NCBI GenBank assembly: GCA_947507875.1
Contig: CANNQP010000003.1
Coordinates: 1-64,000 of the forward strand
Source: Verrucomicrobiaceae bacterium
Lineage (GTDB): Bacteria > Verrucomicrobiota > Verrucomicrobiia > Verrucomicrobiales > Verrucomicrobiaceae
Length of the DNA stretch: 64,000 nucleotides
Direction: 5' to 3'
Below, in pieces: positions 45,833 to 53,749 of this stretch. Each line of letters begins with the position of its first letter. Position 1 is the first letter of the stretch. Made by a program: the position numbers and the translations under genes. The notes below the pieces were generated by a model. It made no database searches. It was not told where the DNA came from and saw only the letters and a list, made by a program, of their open reading frames with translations.

Positions 45833-46636
45833 ATGCCCCACGTCAGCACCAATGGCATTCAGATGTTTTACGAAGAACGCGGCAGCGGCGATCCGCTCGT
45901 CTGCATCATGGGCGTCACTGCGCCTGGAGGCGTGTGGGAAGCTCACGCCGCTGAGTGGTCCAAGCACTTTCGCTGCATCCTCGGTGACAACCGTGGCGTC
46001 GGCCAGACGGACAAGCCCGAGGGCCCCTACACCACTGCCATGATGGCGGACGACTACGCCGGACTGATGGATCAGCTCGGTATCAAGCAGGCCCGTGTCG
46101 TCGGCTGCTCGCTTGGCTCCGTCATCGCCCAGCAGCTGGCGCTGCGCCATCCTGAGAAAGTGAAAAGCATGATCCTGATGTGTACCTGGGCACGTCAGGA
46201 CCGGTTCGGCCTCTACACCTGGCAGCACCTGATGAAATGCAAAGCCACGATGCGCCCGGAGGACTTCATGCACTACGTGCAGATGCTGATCTTCACCAAG
46301 CCCTGGTTCGACAACGATGACTGCTGGAACAACCTGCAGCAGGGACTGAAGGACGCGGCCACCAATGCCGCCCCGCAGCCCGTGCACGCCATGGAAGCGC
46401 AAAGCGCGGCGGCCATCAGCCACAACACCATCCATGAGCTGAAAAACGTGAACTGTCCCACCCTGGTCATCGGTGGAAAAAATGACACCTTCACCCCCAA
46501 GTGGATGAGTGAGGAAGTCGCCGCCGCCATCCCCGGCGCGGACCTGCACCTCTATGACAACGCTGGCCACGCCTTTCACTGGGAGTGCCTCAGCGACTTC
46601 AACCCACGCACGACCGAGTGGCTGCTGAAGCACTAA
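45833..46636 (+). CDS. Alpha/beta-fold hydrolase
   Basis: 267 residues, cytoplasmic. Alpha/beta hydrolase motifs: YEERGSGDPLVCIMGV, FRCILGDNRGVGQTDKPEG, nucleophile VVGCSLGSVIAQQLALRHPEKV, acid VIGGKNDTFTPKW, and His in DNAGHAFHWE. It resembles the 3-oxoadipate enol-lactonase/pimeloyl-carrier esterase group; the substrate is unknown. The ATG at 45833 follows a C-rich stretch. Its end overlaps the miaA start. Confidence 0.88.
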   Translation: MPHVSTNGIQMFYEERGSGDPLVCIMGVTAPGGVWEAHAAEWSKHFRCILGDNRGVGQTDKPEGPYTTAMMADDYAGLMDQLGIKQARVVGCSLGSVIAQQLALRHPEKVKSMILMCTWARQDRFGLYTWQHLMKCKATMRPEDFMHYVQMLIFTKPWFDNDDCWNNLQQGLKDAATNAAPQPVHAMEAQSAAAISHNTIHELKNVNCPTLVIGGKNDTFTPKWMSEEVAAAIPGADLHLYDNAGHAFHWECLSDFNPRTTEWLLKH

Positions 46637-47544
46637 GCAACGCTCCGCTTTACCTCACCGGTGCCACGGCCTCTGGAAAATCCAGTCTGGCCGTGGCCCT
46701 CGCGGAGCGCATCGGCGGCGAGATCGTCAACGCTGACGCTTTCCAGCTGTATCAGGGGCTAGACCTGCTGACCGCGAAGCCCAGTGCTGCTGAGCTTCAG
46801 CGTATTCCGCATCACCTCTACTCGGTGCTTTCTCCCGCAGATGCCTGCGATGCGCAGCGCTACCGCCAGCTGGCCTTGGAGGCCATTCAGCAAATCCAGT
46901 CCCGCGGGCGGCAGGCGATTGTCGTGGGTGGTTCCGGGCTTTACCTCAAAGCTCTGTCGCACGGTCTGGCTCAGCTCCCTGCAGGCGATCCAACGCTGCG
47001 TGCCAAGCTGCGTGACCTGCCGCTGGAGGAAAAGCAGCGACAGCTCCTGACCCTCGACCCCGACGCGGCAGACAACGTGCCACTGGCGAATCCACGCTAT
47101 GTCGAGCGTGCGCTCGAAATCTGCCTGCTGACAGGGCAACCACAGTCCGCCCTGCGGCGCAGTTTTGCCACCGCACAACCCTGGGGCCGTGGCGTGGTAC
47201 TGGCCTGGGAACGAACGGAGCTGCACCAGCGCATCCACCAGCGCAGCCAGCAGATGCTGGCGAGTGGACTCCTCGACGAAGTGGCCACCTTCCCCGACTG
47301 CGCGGGTGCCCTGGACAAGGCCATCGGCCTCGCCGAACTGCGCGCGCATCTGCGAGGCGAAAGCACGCTCGAGCACGCGATCGATGCCATGGAGCAAGCC
47401 ACCCGCCGCTACGCCAAGCGGCAAGGCACGTGGTTTCGACGCGAACACTGGATGCGACCGCTGCTACTCACGCCGACTCAAGCCACTGACGCGACTCTGG
47501 AACAGCTGCTAGGCCTTCTGGCACCGAGTTCAGGCACCAACTGA
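46618..47544 (+). CDS. miaA: tRNA dimethylallyltransferase
   Basis: 308 residues; adds a dimethylallyl group to A37 of tRNAs reading U-initial codons. P-loop YLTGATASGKSSLAVALAERIGGEIVNADAFQLYQGLDLLTAKP, VVGGSGLYLKAL, NPRYVERALEICLLTG, and RYAKRQGTWFRRE near the end. The GTG at 46618 gives the family length and overlaps the upstream hydrolase by 19 bases. GTG at 46585 is an alternative that adds 11 residues. Confidence 0.95.
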   Translation: MAAEALSNAPLYLTGATASGKSSLAVALAERIGGEIVNADAFQLYQGLDLLTAKPSAAELQRIPHHLYSVLSPADACDAQRYRQLALEAIQQIQSRGRQAIVVGGSGLYLKALSHGLAQLPAGDPTLRAKLRDLPLEEKQRQLLTLDPDAADNVPLANPRYVERALEICLLTGQPQSALRRSFATAQPWGRGVVLAWERTELHQRIHQRSQQMLASGLLDEVATFPDCAGALDKAIGLAELRAHLRGESTLEHAIDAMEQATRRYAKRQGTWFRREHWMRPLLLTPTQATDATLEQLLGLLAPSSGTN

Positions 47545-47656
47545 GCCCCCCGAGGTGGCTCATTTTCAGAGAACAAGCGTGGCTAACCTATCACGCTCTT
47601 GGCGCCCTTCGGGCTTGCCAGAGATTCATTCCTTCGCGACAAAGACGCGCTCTCCC

Positions 47657-49105
47657 ATGCAAGATTTCGCTGAAACGACTGCCTTTCCCACTGCCAAAGA
47701 CCTCGCCGCCGGGCTGCCCCAGTTCGAAGTCGAGCAGTGCCTATCCGTGGGCAAAGAAAGTGCGATCTACCTGGGCATCCAGCCCGCCCTCGAGCGCCAC
47801 GTCATGATCCGTGTCATGGCCGAGCCGACGACCGCCGATGCGGCGACCCGACTCATGGATCGACTCCGGGCACGCGCGCGGCTGGTGCATCCGCGCATCG
47901 TCGCCGTCTATGATTTCGGCCGTTCCCTGAATGGCTACCTTTACCTCGTCACGGAACATGTGGACGGACGCATGCTCAGCGACCTGATTCAAGAGCGTGC
48001 TGTGTCGCCGAAAATGGCCTATGGCCTCGCATTGCAGCTGTGCGACATCCTGACCCTTCTGCATGGACAGAACAGTCTGCATGGCTGCCTGAATACACGC
48101 ACCCTGCTGGTGGACCAGGAAGGCCAGATGAAGGTCACCGGCATCGGCATGTGCCTCACGCCATCAGGCGAGATCTCCTGGCTACAGGAGGGGGATGTCT
48201 CGATCGAGCAAGACCTGTACGATCTCGGGCTCGTGCTGCACGAGATGTTCGCCAAGGAACCGCTGGCAGAGGATGGCAAAGTCTCCCGGAACATCCCACC
48301 GGCCTTCGGGGCGGTGCTCCGCCGCTGCGTTCATGCGGAGAAGGCCCGACGCTACATCACAGCGGCTGAGATCAAAGAAGCGCTGGTGCAAGCTCTGCGC
48401 ACTCAGCAGAGCGCCGCCACCAAGTCCGGTGCCCCCGAGGGCCTGGCGGCTTCCAACCCAGTGGACACGCCACCCCCTCAGGTCTCTAGCTCGCCAACCT
48501 CCCCCAGCTCGACTCCTGCACCCGCACCGAAAACTGTTGCAGCCTCGGTGCCCCCACCCCGCTACGCACCGGGGCGGCCACCCGCGCCCATCGTGCGCGC
48601 CCAGCCTTCCTTCATGAAGAAGTTGGACGACTTCCTTTGGTCCTGCCTGCGTGCCAGCCTGCACCTCGCCGTCTTCGCCGCCACCGCCGTCATCCTGCTC
48701 GTCTTCTATGTGATGAAGGACAAAATCGTGCTCGATCCCGATGCAGACACCCCTGTCGCCCGAGAACCCGCTTTGCCTGGTGAGGTGCTCGGCAGCCTGC
48801 CTGCGGCCCCTGAACTCCCCCAAGCCCCTGTCGCCCCGCTTTCTCCCCCCATCACGCTGCCGGCAACAGCCCCCAAAGCCGATTCCCTGGCTGGGCTCAA
48901 GGCCGAGTATCGCGCCGCCGTGCAGGCGGAAGCCACCGCGGCACTCGATCGGGTCAATCTGAATGAGCTACCCGCCTTCCAGCAAGAACTGAAGCGTCTG
49001 CAAAACGGTGATCCCATCCCCGAGGTGGATGAGCCAGGCATCCCAGCCAGTCTGAAACGACTACGCGAAGACTACCGCCAAAAGCGAGCCACCCAGATGC
49101 GCTGA
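47657..49105 (+). CDS. Membrane-anchored Ser/Thr pseudokinase
   Basis: 482 residues. Residues about 20-255 have a protein-kinase fold: QCLSVGKESAIYLGIQP, HPRIVAVYDFGRSLNGYLYLVTEHVDGRMLSDLI, DLYDLGLVLHEMFAKEPL and RRCVHAEKARRYITAAEIKEAL. Catalytic residues are lost: the Lys position is Arg (VMIRVM), HRD reads HGC, and DFG reads GIG, so it should be inactive. A Pro-rich linker leads to one membrane helix (about 332-353) and a helical periplasmic tail ending near KRLREDYRQKRA. It parallels the 751-residue protein at 23104. Start at 47657. Role unknown. Confidence 0.83.
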   Translation: MQDFAETTAFPTAKDLAAGLPQFEVEQCLSVGKESAIYLGIQPALERHVMIRVMAEPTTADAATRLMDRLRARARLVHPRIVAVYDFGRSLNGYLYLVTEHVDGRMLSDLIQERAVSPKMAYGLALQLCDILTLLHGQNSLHGCLNTRTLLVDQEGQMKVTGIGMCLTPSGEISWLQEGDVSIEQDLYDLGLVLHEMFAKEPLAEDGKVSRNIPPAFGAVLRRCVHAEKARRYITAAEIKEALVQALRTQQSAATKSGAPEGLAASNPVDTPPPQVSSSPTSPSSTPAPAPKTVAASVPPPRYAPGRPPAPIVRAQPSFMKKLDDFLWSCLRASLHLAVFAATAVILLVFYVMKDKIVLDPDADTPVAREPALPGEVLGSLPAAPELPQAPVAPLSPPITLPATAPKADSLAGLKAEYRAAVQAEATAALDRVNLNELPAFQQELKRLQNGDPIPEVDEPGIPASLKRLREDYRQKRATQMR

Positions 49106-49179
49106 AGCACGCGCCGGCCATAAGGTGCGCGAAGACTTGCATTGGACAAGCCCCCCGGTCTCTCGGATAAACGCGGCCC

Positions 49180-49926
49180 ATGACCGCCGACCAACTTCTC
49201 ATTGATGTGGGCAATGGCCGCACCAAGCTTGGCCTCTCCTCGCGCGCAGCCATCGTCGATCGCCGCGAGCTGCCCACGCACGGCGTCACGGTGGCGTCGA
49301 TTTTAGAAAAGCTGCGCGGCTGGAGCTTTCGCCAAGCCGTGATCGCCAGCGTCGTGCCCACCGTCGTGCCTGTCTGGCAGGCAGCTCTACCAGGCCTGCA
49401 TGTGCTCCGCCATGACACCCCGCTGGGGATCGGCATCCGCTACCCACAGCCAGAAACCATCGGCGCCGATCGTTTAGCCAATGCCGTCGCCCTTGCTCAC
49501 TTGCACGGCGCACCTGGCATTGTCATCGACTTCGGCACGGCGGTCACATTCGACATCCTTTCCCCTGACCGACACTACATTGGCGGAGTCATCGCTCCAG
49601 GCCTGCGCTTGATGACGGATTACCTGCACGAGCGCACCGCACTGCTTCCGCGTGTGGACCTCGCCGAGCCAAGCTCCGCCATCGGCACTTCCACCCTTTC
49701 GGCGATTCAAGCCGGAGCCGCCATCGGCTATCGTGGCATGATCCGCGGCATCTTGGATGCCCTGCGCCAAGAACTGCCAGGCGGTGACAGCGCCCACATC
49801 GTGGCCACCGGGGGCGATGCCGAATGGATCATCGCTGGCATGACCGAAACGATCCCCGTGGACCCGGATTTGACCTTGCACGGCCTGCGCTTGGTGGGCA
49901 CTCTCGCGCCCCTTTCCCATGCCTGA
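49180..49926 (+). CDS. coaX: Type III pantothenate kinase
   Basis: 248 residues; phosphorylates pantothenate as the first step to CoA. ASKHA motifs: LLIDVGNGRTKLGL (phosphate 1), RYPQ-like segment GIRYPQPETIGADRLANAVAL, FGTAVTFDILSPDRHYIGGVIAPGLRLM, and VVATGG-like HIVATGGDAEW. The family needs a monovalent cation and is feedback-insensitive to CoA. It overlaps the next gene (ROK kinase) by 8 bases. CoaB and CoaC are encoded elsewhere in the window. Confidence 0.95.
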   Translation: MTADQLLIDVGNGRTKLGLSSRAAIVDRRELPTHGVTVASILEKLRGWSFRQAVIASVVPTVVPVWQAALPGLHVLRHDTPLGIGIRYPQPETIGADRLANAVALAHLHGAPGIVIDFGTAVTFDILSPDRHYIGGVIAPGLRLMTDYLHERTALLPRVDLAEPSSAIGTSTLSAIQAGAAIGYRGMIRGILDALRQELPGGDSAHIVATGGDAEWIIAGMTETIPVDPDLTLHGLRLVGTLAPLSHA

Positions 49927-50860
49927 CACACCCCGCACCTCCATTGGCATCGACTTTGGCGGCACCGCCGTGAAACTCGGTGTCTGCCGCGATGGCGAAC
50001 TCTTGACCACCGACGAACCCATCCCGACTGCCCACTTCGCTGGCCCCGCCGCGCTGATTGGTGAGATGGCTGCCCGTGTGGAAAAGCTGCGCCTGAGCTA
50101 TCCAGACATTTGCGCCGTCGGTGTCGGTGTACCAGGACTGGTCGATTTCGAACACGGCTTCGTTCATGTGCTGACCAATGTGCCTGGCTGGAAGCATGTG
50201 CCGCTGAAAGCCATTCTCGGAGAGCGCACCGGGCTACCCGTCGTCGTCGAAAATGACGCCAACGCCATGGCTTGGGCTGAATTTCGCTACGGTGCGGGTC
50301 GTGGCCTGCAAAACGTTGTCGCACTCACCCTCGGCACCGGCATCGGCGGCGGCCTCGTCTTAAATGGCCAAATGTATCGCGGCAGTGGCTGCGCCGCAGG
50401 TGAGATCGGCCAGATGAGCATCGACTTTGACGGCAAATCCGGCCATTACGGCAACCTCGGTGCCCTCGAAAAATACACCGGCAACAAAGAGATCGCCGAG
50501 CACGCCGTGCAACGCTACGCGGAGGCCCACATCAGCAAAACACCCGAAGAATGCACCCCCAAAAAGATCGCCGAAGCGGCCAAAGCTGGCGATGACATCG
50601 CCCGCCAAATCTGGGAAGAAGTCGCGGACTGGCTCGGCACCGCCATCTCTAGCATCGCCTGGCTGCTGAACCCTGACGCCTTTGTCATCGGCGGTGGTGT
50701 CGCCCAAGCTGGCGACCTCATCTTTGATCCCCTCAAGCGCAAAGTGCAGTCCATGCTCAGCACCGTCGTCTGGGAGCGCCTCCAGATCGTGCCCGCCCGC
50801 TTCAGCAACGAAGCCGGCATCATCGGCAACGCCGCCCTGGCCGCTGATGCAGTGAAGTGA
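49919..50860 (+). CDS. ROK family sugar kinase/glucokinase-like protein
   Basis: 313 residues. ASKHA motifs: SIGIDFGGTAVKLGVCRDGELL, AVGVGVPGLVDF, VVENDANAMAWAEFRYGAGRG with the catalytic Asp, and ALTLGTGIGGGLVLNGQMYRG. The usual ROK zinc site CxCGxxGCxE is replaced by SGHYGNLGALE, so the structural Zn is probably lost, as in a subset of ROK glucokinases. It probably phosphorylates a hexose; glucose is likely but not proven. The start overlaps the coaX stop. Confidence 0.9.
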   Translation: MPDTPRTSIGIDFGGTAVKLGVCRDGELLTTDEPIPTAHFAGPAALIGEMAARVEKLRLSYPDICAVGVGVPGLVDFEHGFVHVLTNVPGWKHVPLKAILGERTGLPVVVENDANAMAWAEFRYGAGRGLQNVVALTLGTGIGGGLVLNGQMYRGSGCAAGEIGQMSIDFDGKSGHYGNLGALEKYTGNKEIAEHAVQRYAEAHISKTPEECTPKKIAEAAKAGDDIARQIWEEVADWLGTAISSIAWLLNPDAFVIGGGVAQAGDLIFDPLKRKVQSMLSTVVWERLQIVPARFSNEAGIIGNAALAADAVK

Positions 50861-50995
50861 GGCCTGACACCATCGTTCCCGATTGAACCTGACAGGTGGG
50901 GTTTGGCTAGGTGCGTGTGGATGCAAATCCGGCTGGATCAGTGAGGATGAGATGCGTGAATGCGTTATGTTGCGTTCTCATCCCCACCGCTCTCT

Positions 50996-52246
50996 ATGCC
51001 AACCATCGCCATCTTAGGAACCTTTGACACCAAAGGCATTGAGCATGCCTTTATCGCTGACCGCATTCGGGCACGCGGCTTCCAGACGCTGCTGATCCAT
51101 GCAGGCAGCCTGAATGAACCTACCATCACCCCGGACATCAGTAGCAGCGAAGTCGCCGCAGCAGGCTCACCGGAATGGCAAAGCATCTTGGCGCGCCAAG
51201 ATCGCGGAGAGTGCGTGAGTTTGATGGCCAAAGGCGCTGCCACATGGATCGAATCCTTAGCCACGAGCGGGCGGATCCAGGGCATCATCTCCCTAGGCGG
51301 CGGCGGCGGCACAGCCATCTGTACAGCTGCGATGCGTGCGCTGCCGATCGGTTTTCCGAAACTGATGGTCAGCACGCTCGCGAGCGGCAACACGGAGCCT
51401 TACGTGGGCACCAAGGACATCGTGATGATGCCTGCCATTGCCGACGTGGCGGGCATCAACCGCCTCACACGCGTGATTTTCGAAAACGCCGCCGGCGCCA
51501 TCTGCGGCATGGTGGAAGCCGCTGAAGCTAGGCGCGACAGCCCGACCTCTGACAAGCCGCTTGTGGTCGCGAGCATGTTTGGCAACACGACTACCTGTGT
51601 CATGGAGGCCAAACGATTGCTGGAAGACGCTGGCTATGAAGTGCTCATCTTTGCTGCCACGGGCAATGGTGGAAAGACGATGGAGTCCCTGATCGAAAGC
51701 GGCATGGTGTCGGGTGTTCTCGATATCACCACAACCGAGTGGGCCGATGAGCTGTGTGGGGGCGTTTTGACCGCAGGTCCTCACCGTCTGGAGGCCGCCG
51801 CAAAAGCAGGCGTGCCTGCCATCATCACTCCAGGTTGCTTGGATATGGTCAATTTTGGCGAACCAGCGAGCGTGCCAAACCGCTATCAAGGGCGGACGTT
51901 TTACCAACACAATGATCAGGTCACGCTCATGCGCACCACGCCGGATGAATGCCGCCAGCTGGGACACATCATTGCCGAGAAAATCAATCACTACTCCGCC
52001 CCCGTGACAGTTCTGATTCCGCAAAAGGCCATCAGCGTGATCAGCGCTGAAGGAAAAGCGTTTCACGATCCTGAAGCGGACCAAGCTTTGTTTGCTTCAC
52101 TTCGACAGACACTGAAACCAGAAATTTTGCTGCAAGAGCTGCCTGTTGAAATCAATGATCCAGCCTTCGCGAAAGCCTGCGTCGAGGCTCTTTTGGCGAA
52201 CATGGAATCATTCAGGACCAACTCTACATCGCGTCTCGAATCGTGA
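50996..52246 (+). CDS. Tm-1-like ATP-binding protein (UPF0261)
   Basis: 416 residues. Hallmarks: IAILGTFDTKGIEHAFIADRIRARG, GIISLGGGGGTAICTAAMRALPIGFPKLMVSTLASG, MPAIADVAGINRLT, ATGNGGKTMESLIESG and VLIPQKAISVISAEGKAFHDPEAD. The family includes the plant Tm-1 resistance protein; in bacteria its reaction is not settled. ATG at 50996 chosen (a start 12 codons upstream is possible). A 135-base gap separates it from the ROK gene, so it may have its own promoter. Confidence 0.93.
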   Translation: MPTIAILGTFDTKGIEHAFIADRIRARGFQTLLIHAGSLNEPTITPDISSSEVAAAGSPEWQSILARQDRGECVSLMAKGAATWIESLATSGRIQGIISLGGGGGTAICTAAMRALPIGFPKLMVSTLASGNTEPYVGTKDIVMMPAIADVAGINRLTRVIFENAAGAICGMVEAAEARRDSPTSDKPLVVASMFGNTTTCVMEAKRLLEDAGYEVLIFAATGNGGKTMESLIESGMVSGVLDITTTEWADELCGGVLTAGPHRLEAAAKAGVPAIITPGCLDMVNFGEPASVPNRYQGRTFYQHNDQVTLMRTTPDECRQLGHIIAEKINHYSAPVTVLIPQKAISVISAEGKAFHDPEADQALFASLRQTLKPEILLQELPVEINDPAFAKACVEALLANMESFRTNSTSRLES

Positions 52247-52276
52247 ACCAAGCCCCTGGACAGACCCAGAAAAGGT

Positions 52277-53701
52277 TTACGCGATCAGCTCAGGAATAGC
52301 CCTTCCATTTTCCACAATGTGTACCGGACGCCCGTTGAGATCCTTGAGGGTGACTTTTTGATAATCAATGCCAAGGTGATGATAGATCGTCGCCAGGAAG
52401 TCTGAGGCATTGCATGGGCGCTCCACGACGTCTTCGCCACGCTTGTCGCTGGCACCGATGACACCGCCAGTCTGGATACCACCGCCGGCCCACACGTTGG
52501 TGAAGGCGCGCGGCCAATGGTCACGCCCAGGTTGCAATGTGCCCGTGGGGCCGCTGGCATCGCCCGCGCCCGTGCTGCGGTCGAAGCTGATCTTCGGCGT
52601 CCGGCCGAATTCACCGGTGACGACGACGAGCACTTTTTTATCGAGCCCGCGCGCGTAGATGTCTTCGATGAGCGCGGACACGCAGCGGTCGTAGGTCGGC
52701 ATGCGGAAGCGCAGCGCTTCAAACTGATGCTGGTTCACCGCGTGGTCATCCCAGTTGCTCACGCGGCCGCAAAGCGGACCGCTGAGGCTGCTGGTGACGA
52801 TTTCCACGCCAGCCTCGACGAGACGACGGGCGAGCAAGAGTTGCTGGCCCCAGCGATTGCGGCCGTAGCGATCACGCGTGGCGGGATCTTCTTTGCTGAG
52901 GTCAAAAGCATCACGCGTTTTCGGATTCGTGAGCAAAGTCGCGGCCTGGGCCTCAAACTCATCCAGCGCACCGAGTTCGCCCTCGCGATCAAACGCACGC
53001 TCCATCTTGTCGAGGCTGCGGCGGAGAGCGAGACGGTCGCTCAGGCGACGGGTTTCAGCTTCGTCATCGAGTCCAATGTTGGGCACTTGGAAGTTCGGGC
53101 GATTCGGATCATCGCTGACGGCGAAAGGCGCATACGCATCGCCGAGATACGCGGGACTGGAGTATTCCGGCGAAGCCGCCGGCACGCCGATGTAGTTCGG
53201 CAGCGGATTCGCACGACCGCCTTCCTTGGCCCGCAGGAAATGCGCCACAGACATCCAGTCGGGCAGACGAGGTTTCGGCTTGTCGCGGGTGTCTTTGTCA
53301 CCGGAGAACATCTGCATCGTCCCAGCCGGATGCCCACCTGCGGTCTGATTCATGGAACGCACGATGGTGAACTTGTCCGCAATCTTCGCGTTCATAGGCA
53401 GCAGCTCGGTGAAGATCGTGCCGGGCACCTTGGTGCTGATCGTTTTGAAGGGGCCGCGATACTCGCTGCTCGCGTCCGGCTTCGGATCGTAGGTGTCGAT
53501 ATGCGACTGTCCGCCAGGTAACCAGACCATGATGATCGACTTGCGCTCCGATTTCGGCTTGGCTGCGTTTTCAGCGCGCAGCTTGAGCAGTCCGGGCCAG
53601 CTCAGCGTCGCCATGCCGGAAAGACCGAACTGCATAAAGCTGCGGCGTGACAGTGGACCTGCGCAACGCACGAGAGATGGAGGTTGGATGATCGAAGACA
53701 T
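52277..53701 (-). CDS. DUF1501 protein (Tat-exported)
   Basis: 474 residues. Twin-arginine leader GPLSRRSFMQFGLSGMATLSW begins about residue 15. DUF1501 core: KSIIMVWLPGGQSHIDTYDPKP, GTIFTELLPMNAKIADKFTIVRSMNQTAGGHPAGTMQMFSGD, VLVVVTGEFGRTPKISFD, GRDHWPRAFTNVWAGGGIQTGGVIGASDKRGEDV, and the C-terminal FLATIYHHLGIDYQKV. It is the last gene of the leftward cluster and lies 48 bases after the WD40-cytochrome gene. The shared CGTAGGTTT motif lies in that gap. Role in the cluster is unknown. Confidence 0.92.
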   Translation of the reverse strand: MSSIIQPPSLVRCAGPLSRRSFMQFGLSGMATLSWPGLLKLRAENAAKPKSERKSIIMVWLPGGQSHIDTYDPKPDASSEYRGPFKTISTKVPGTIFTELLPMNAKIADKFTIVRSMNQTAGGHPAGTMQMFSGDKDTRDKPKPRLPDWMSVAHFLRAKEGGRANPLPNYIGVPAASPEYSSPAYLGDAYAPFAVSDDPNRPNFQVPNIGLDDEAETRRLSDRLALRRSLDKMERAFDREGELGALDEFEAQAATLLTNPKTRDAFDLSKEDPATRDRYGRNRWGQQLLLARRLVEAGVEIVTSSLSGPLCGRVSNWDDHAVNQHQFEALRFRMPTYDRCVSALIEDIYARGLDKKVLVVVTGEFGRTPKISFDRSTGAGDASGPTGTLQPGRDHWPRAFTNVWAGGGIQTGGVIGASDKRGEDVVERPCNASDFLATIYHHLGIDYQKVTLKDLNGRPVHIVENGRAIPELIA

Positions 53702-53707
53702 TTGCTG

Positions 53708-53740
53708 AAACCTACGTGTTAAACTCGGCCGTTTTTCCCT
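53708..53740 (-). promoter_or_regulatory. CGTAGGTTT leader motif, site 1 (DUF1501 gene)
   Basis: CGTAGGTTT at 53716-53708 on the minus strand ends 6 bases before the ATG of the DUF1501 gene. An AAAAAC box lies 14 bases upstream. The same arrangement occurs at 58201 and 62516. Confidence 0.5.
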
Positions 53741-53749
53741 GCATGTGAC

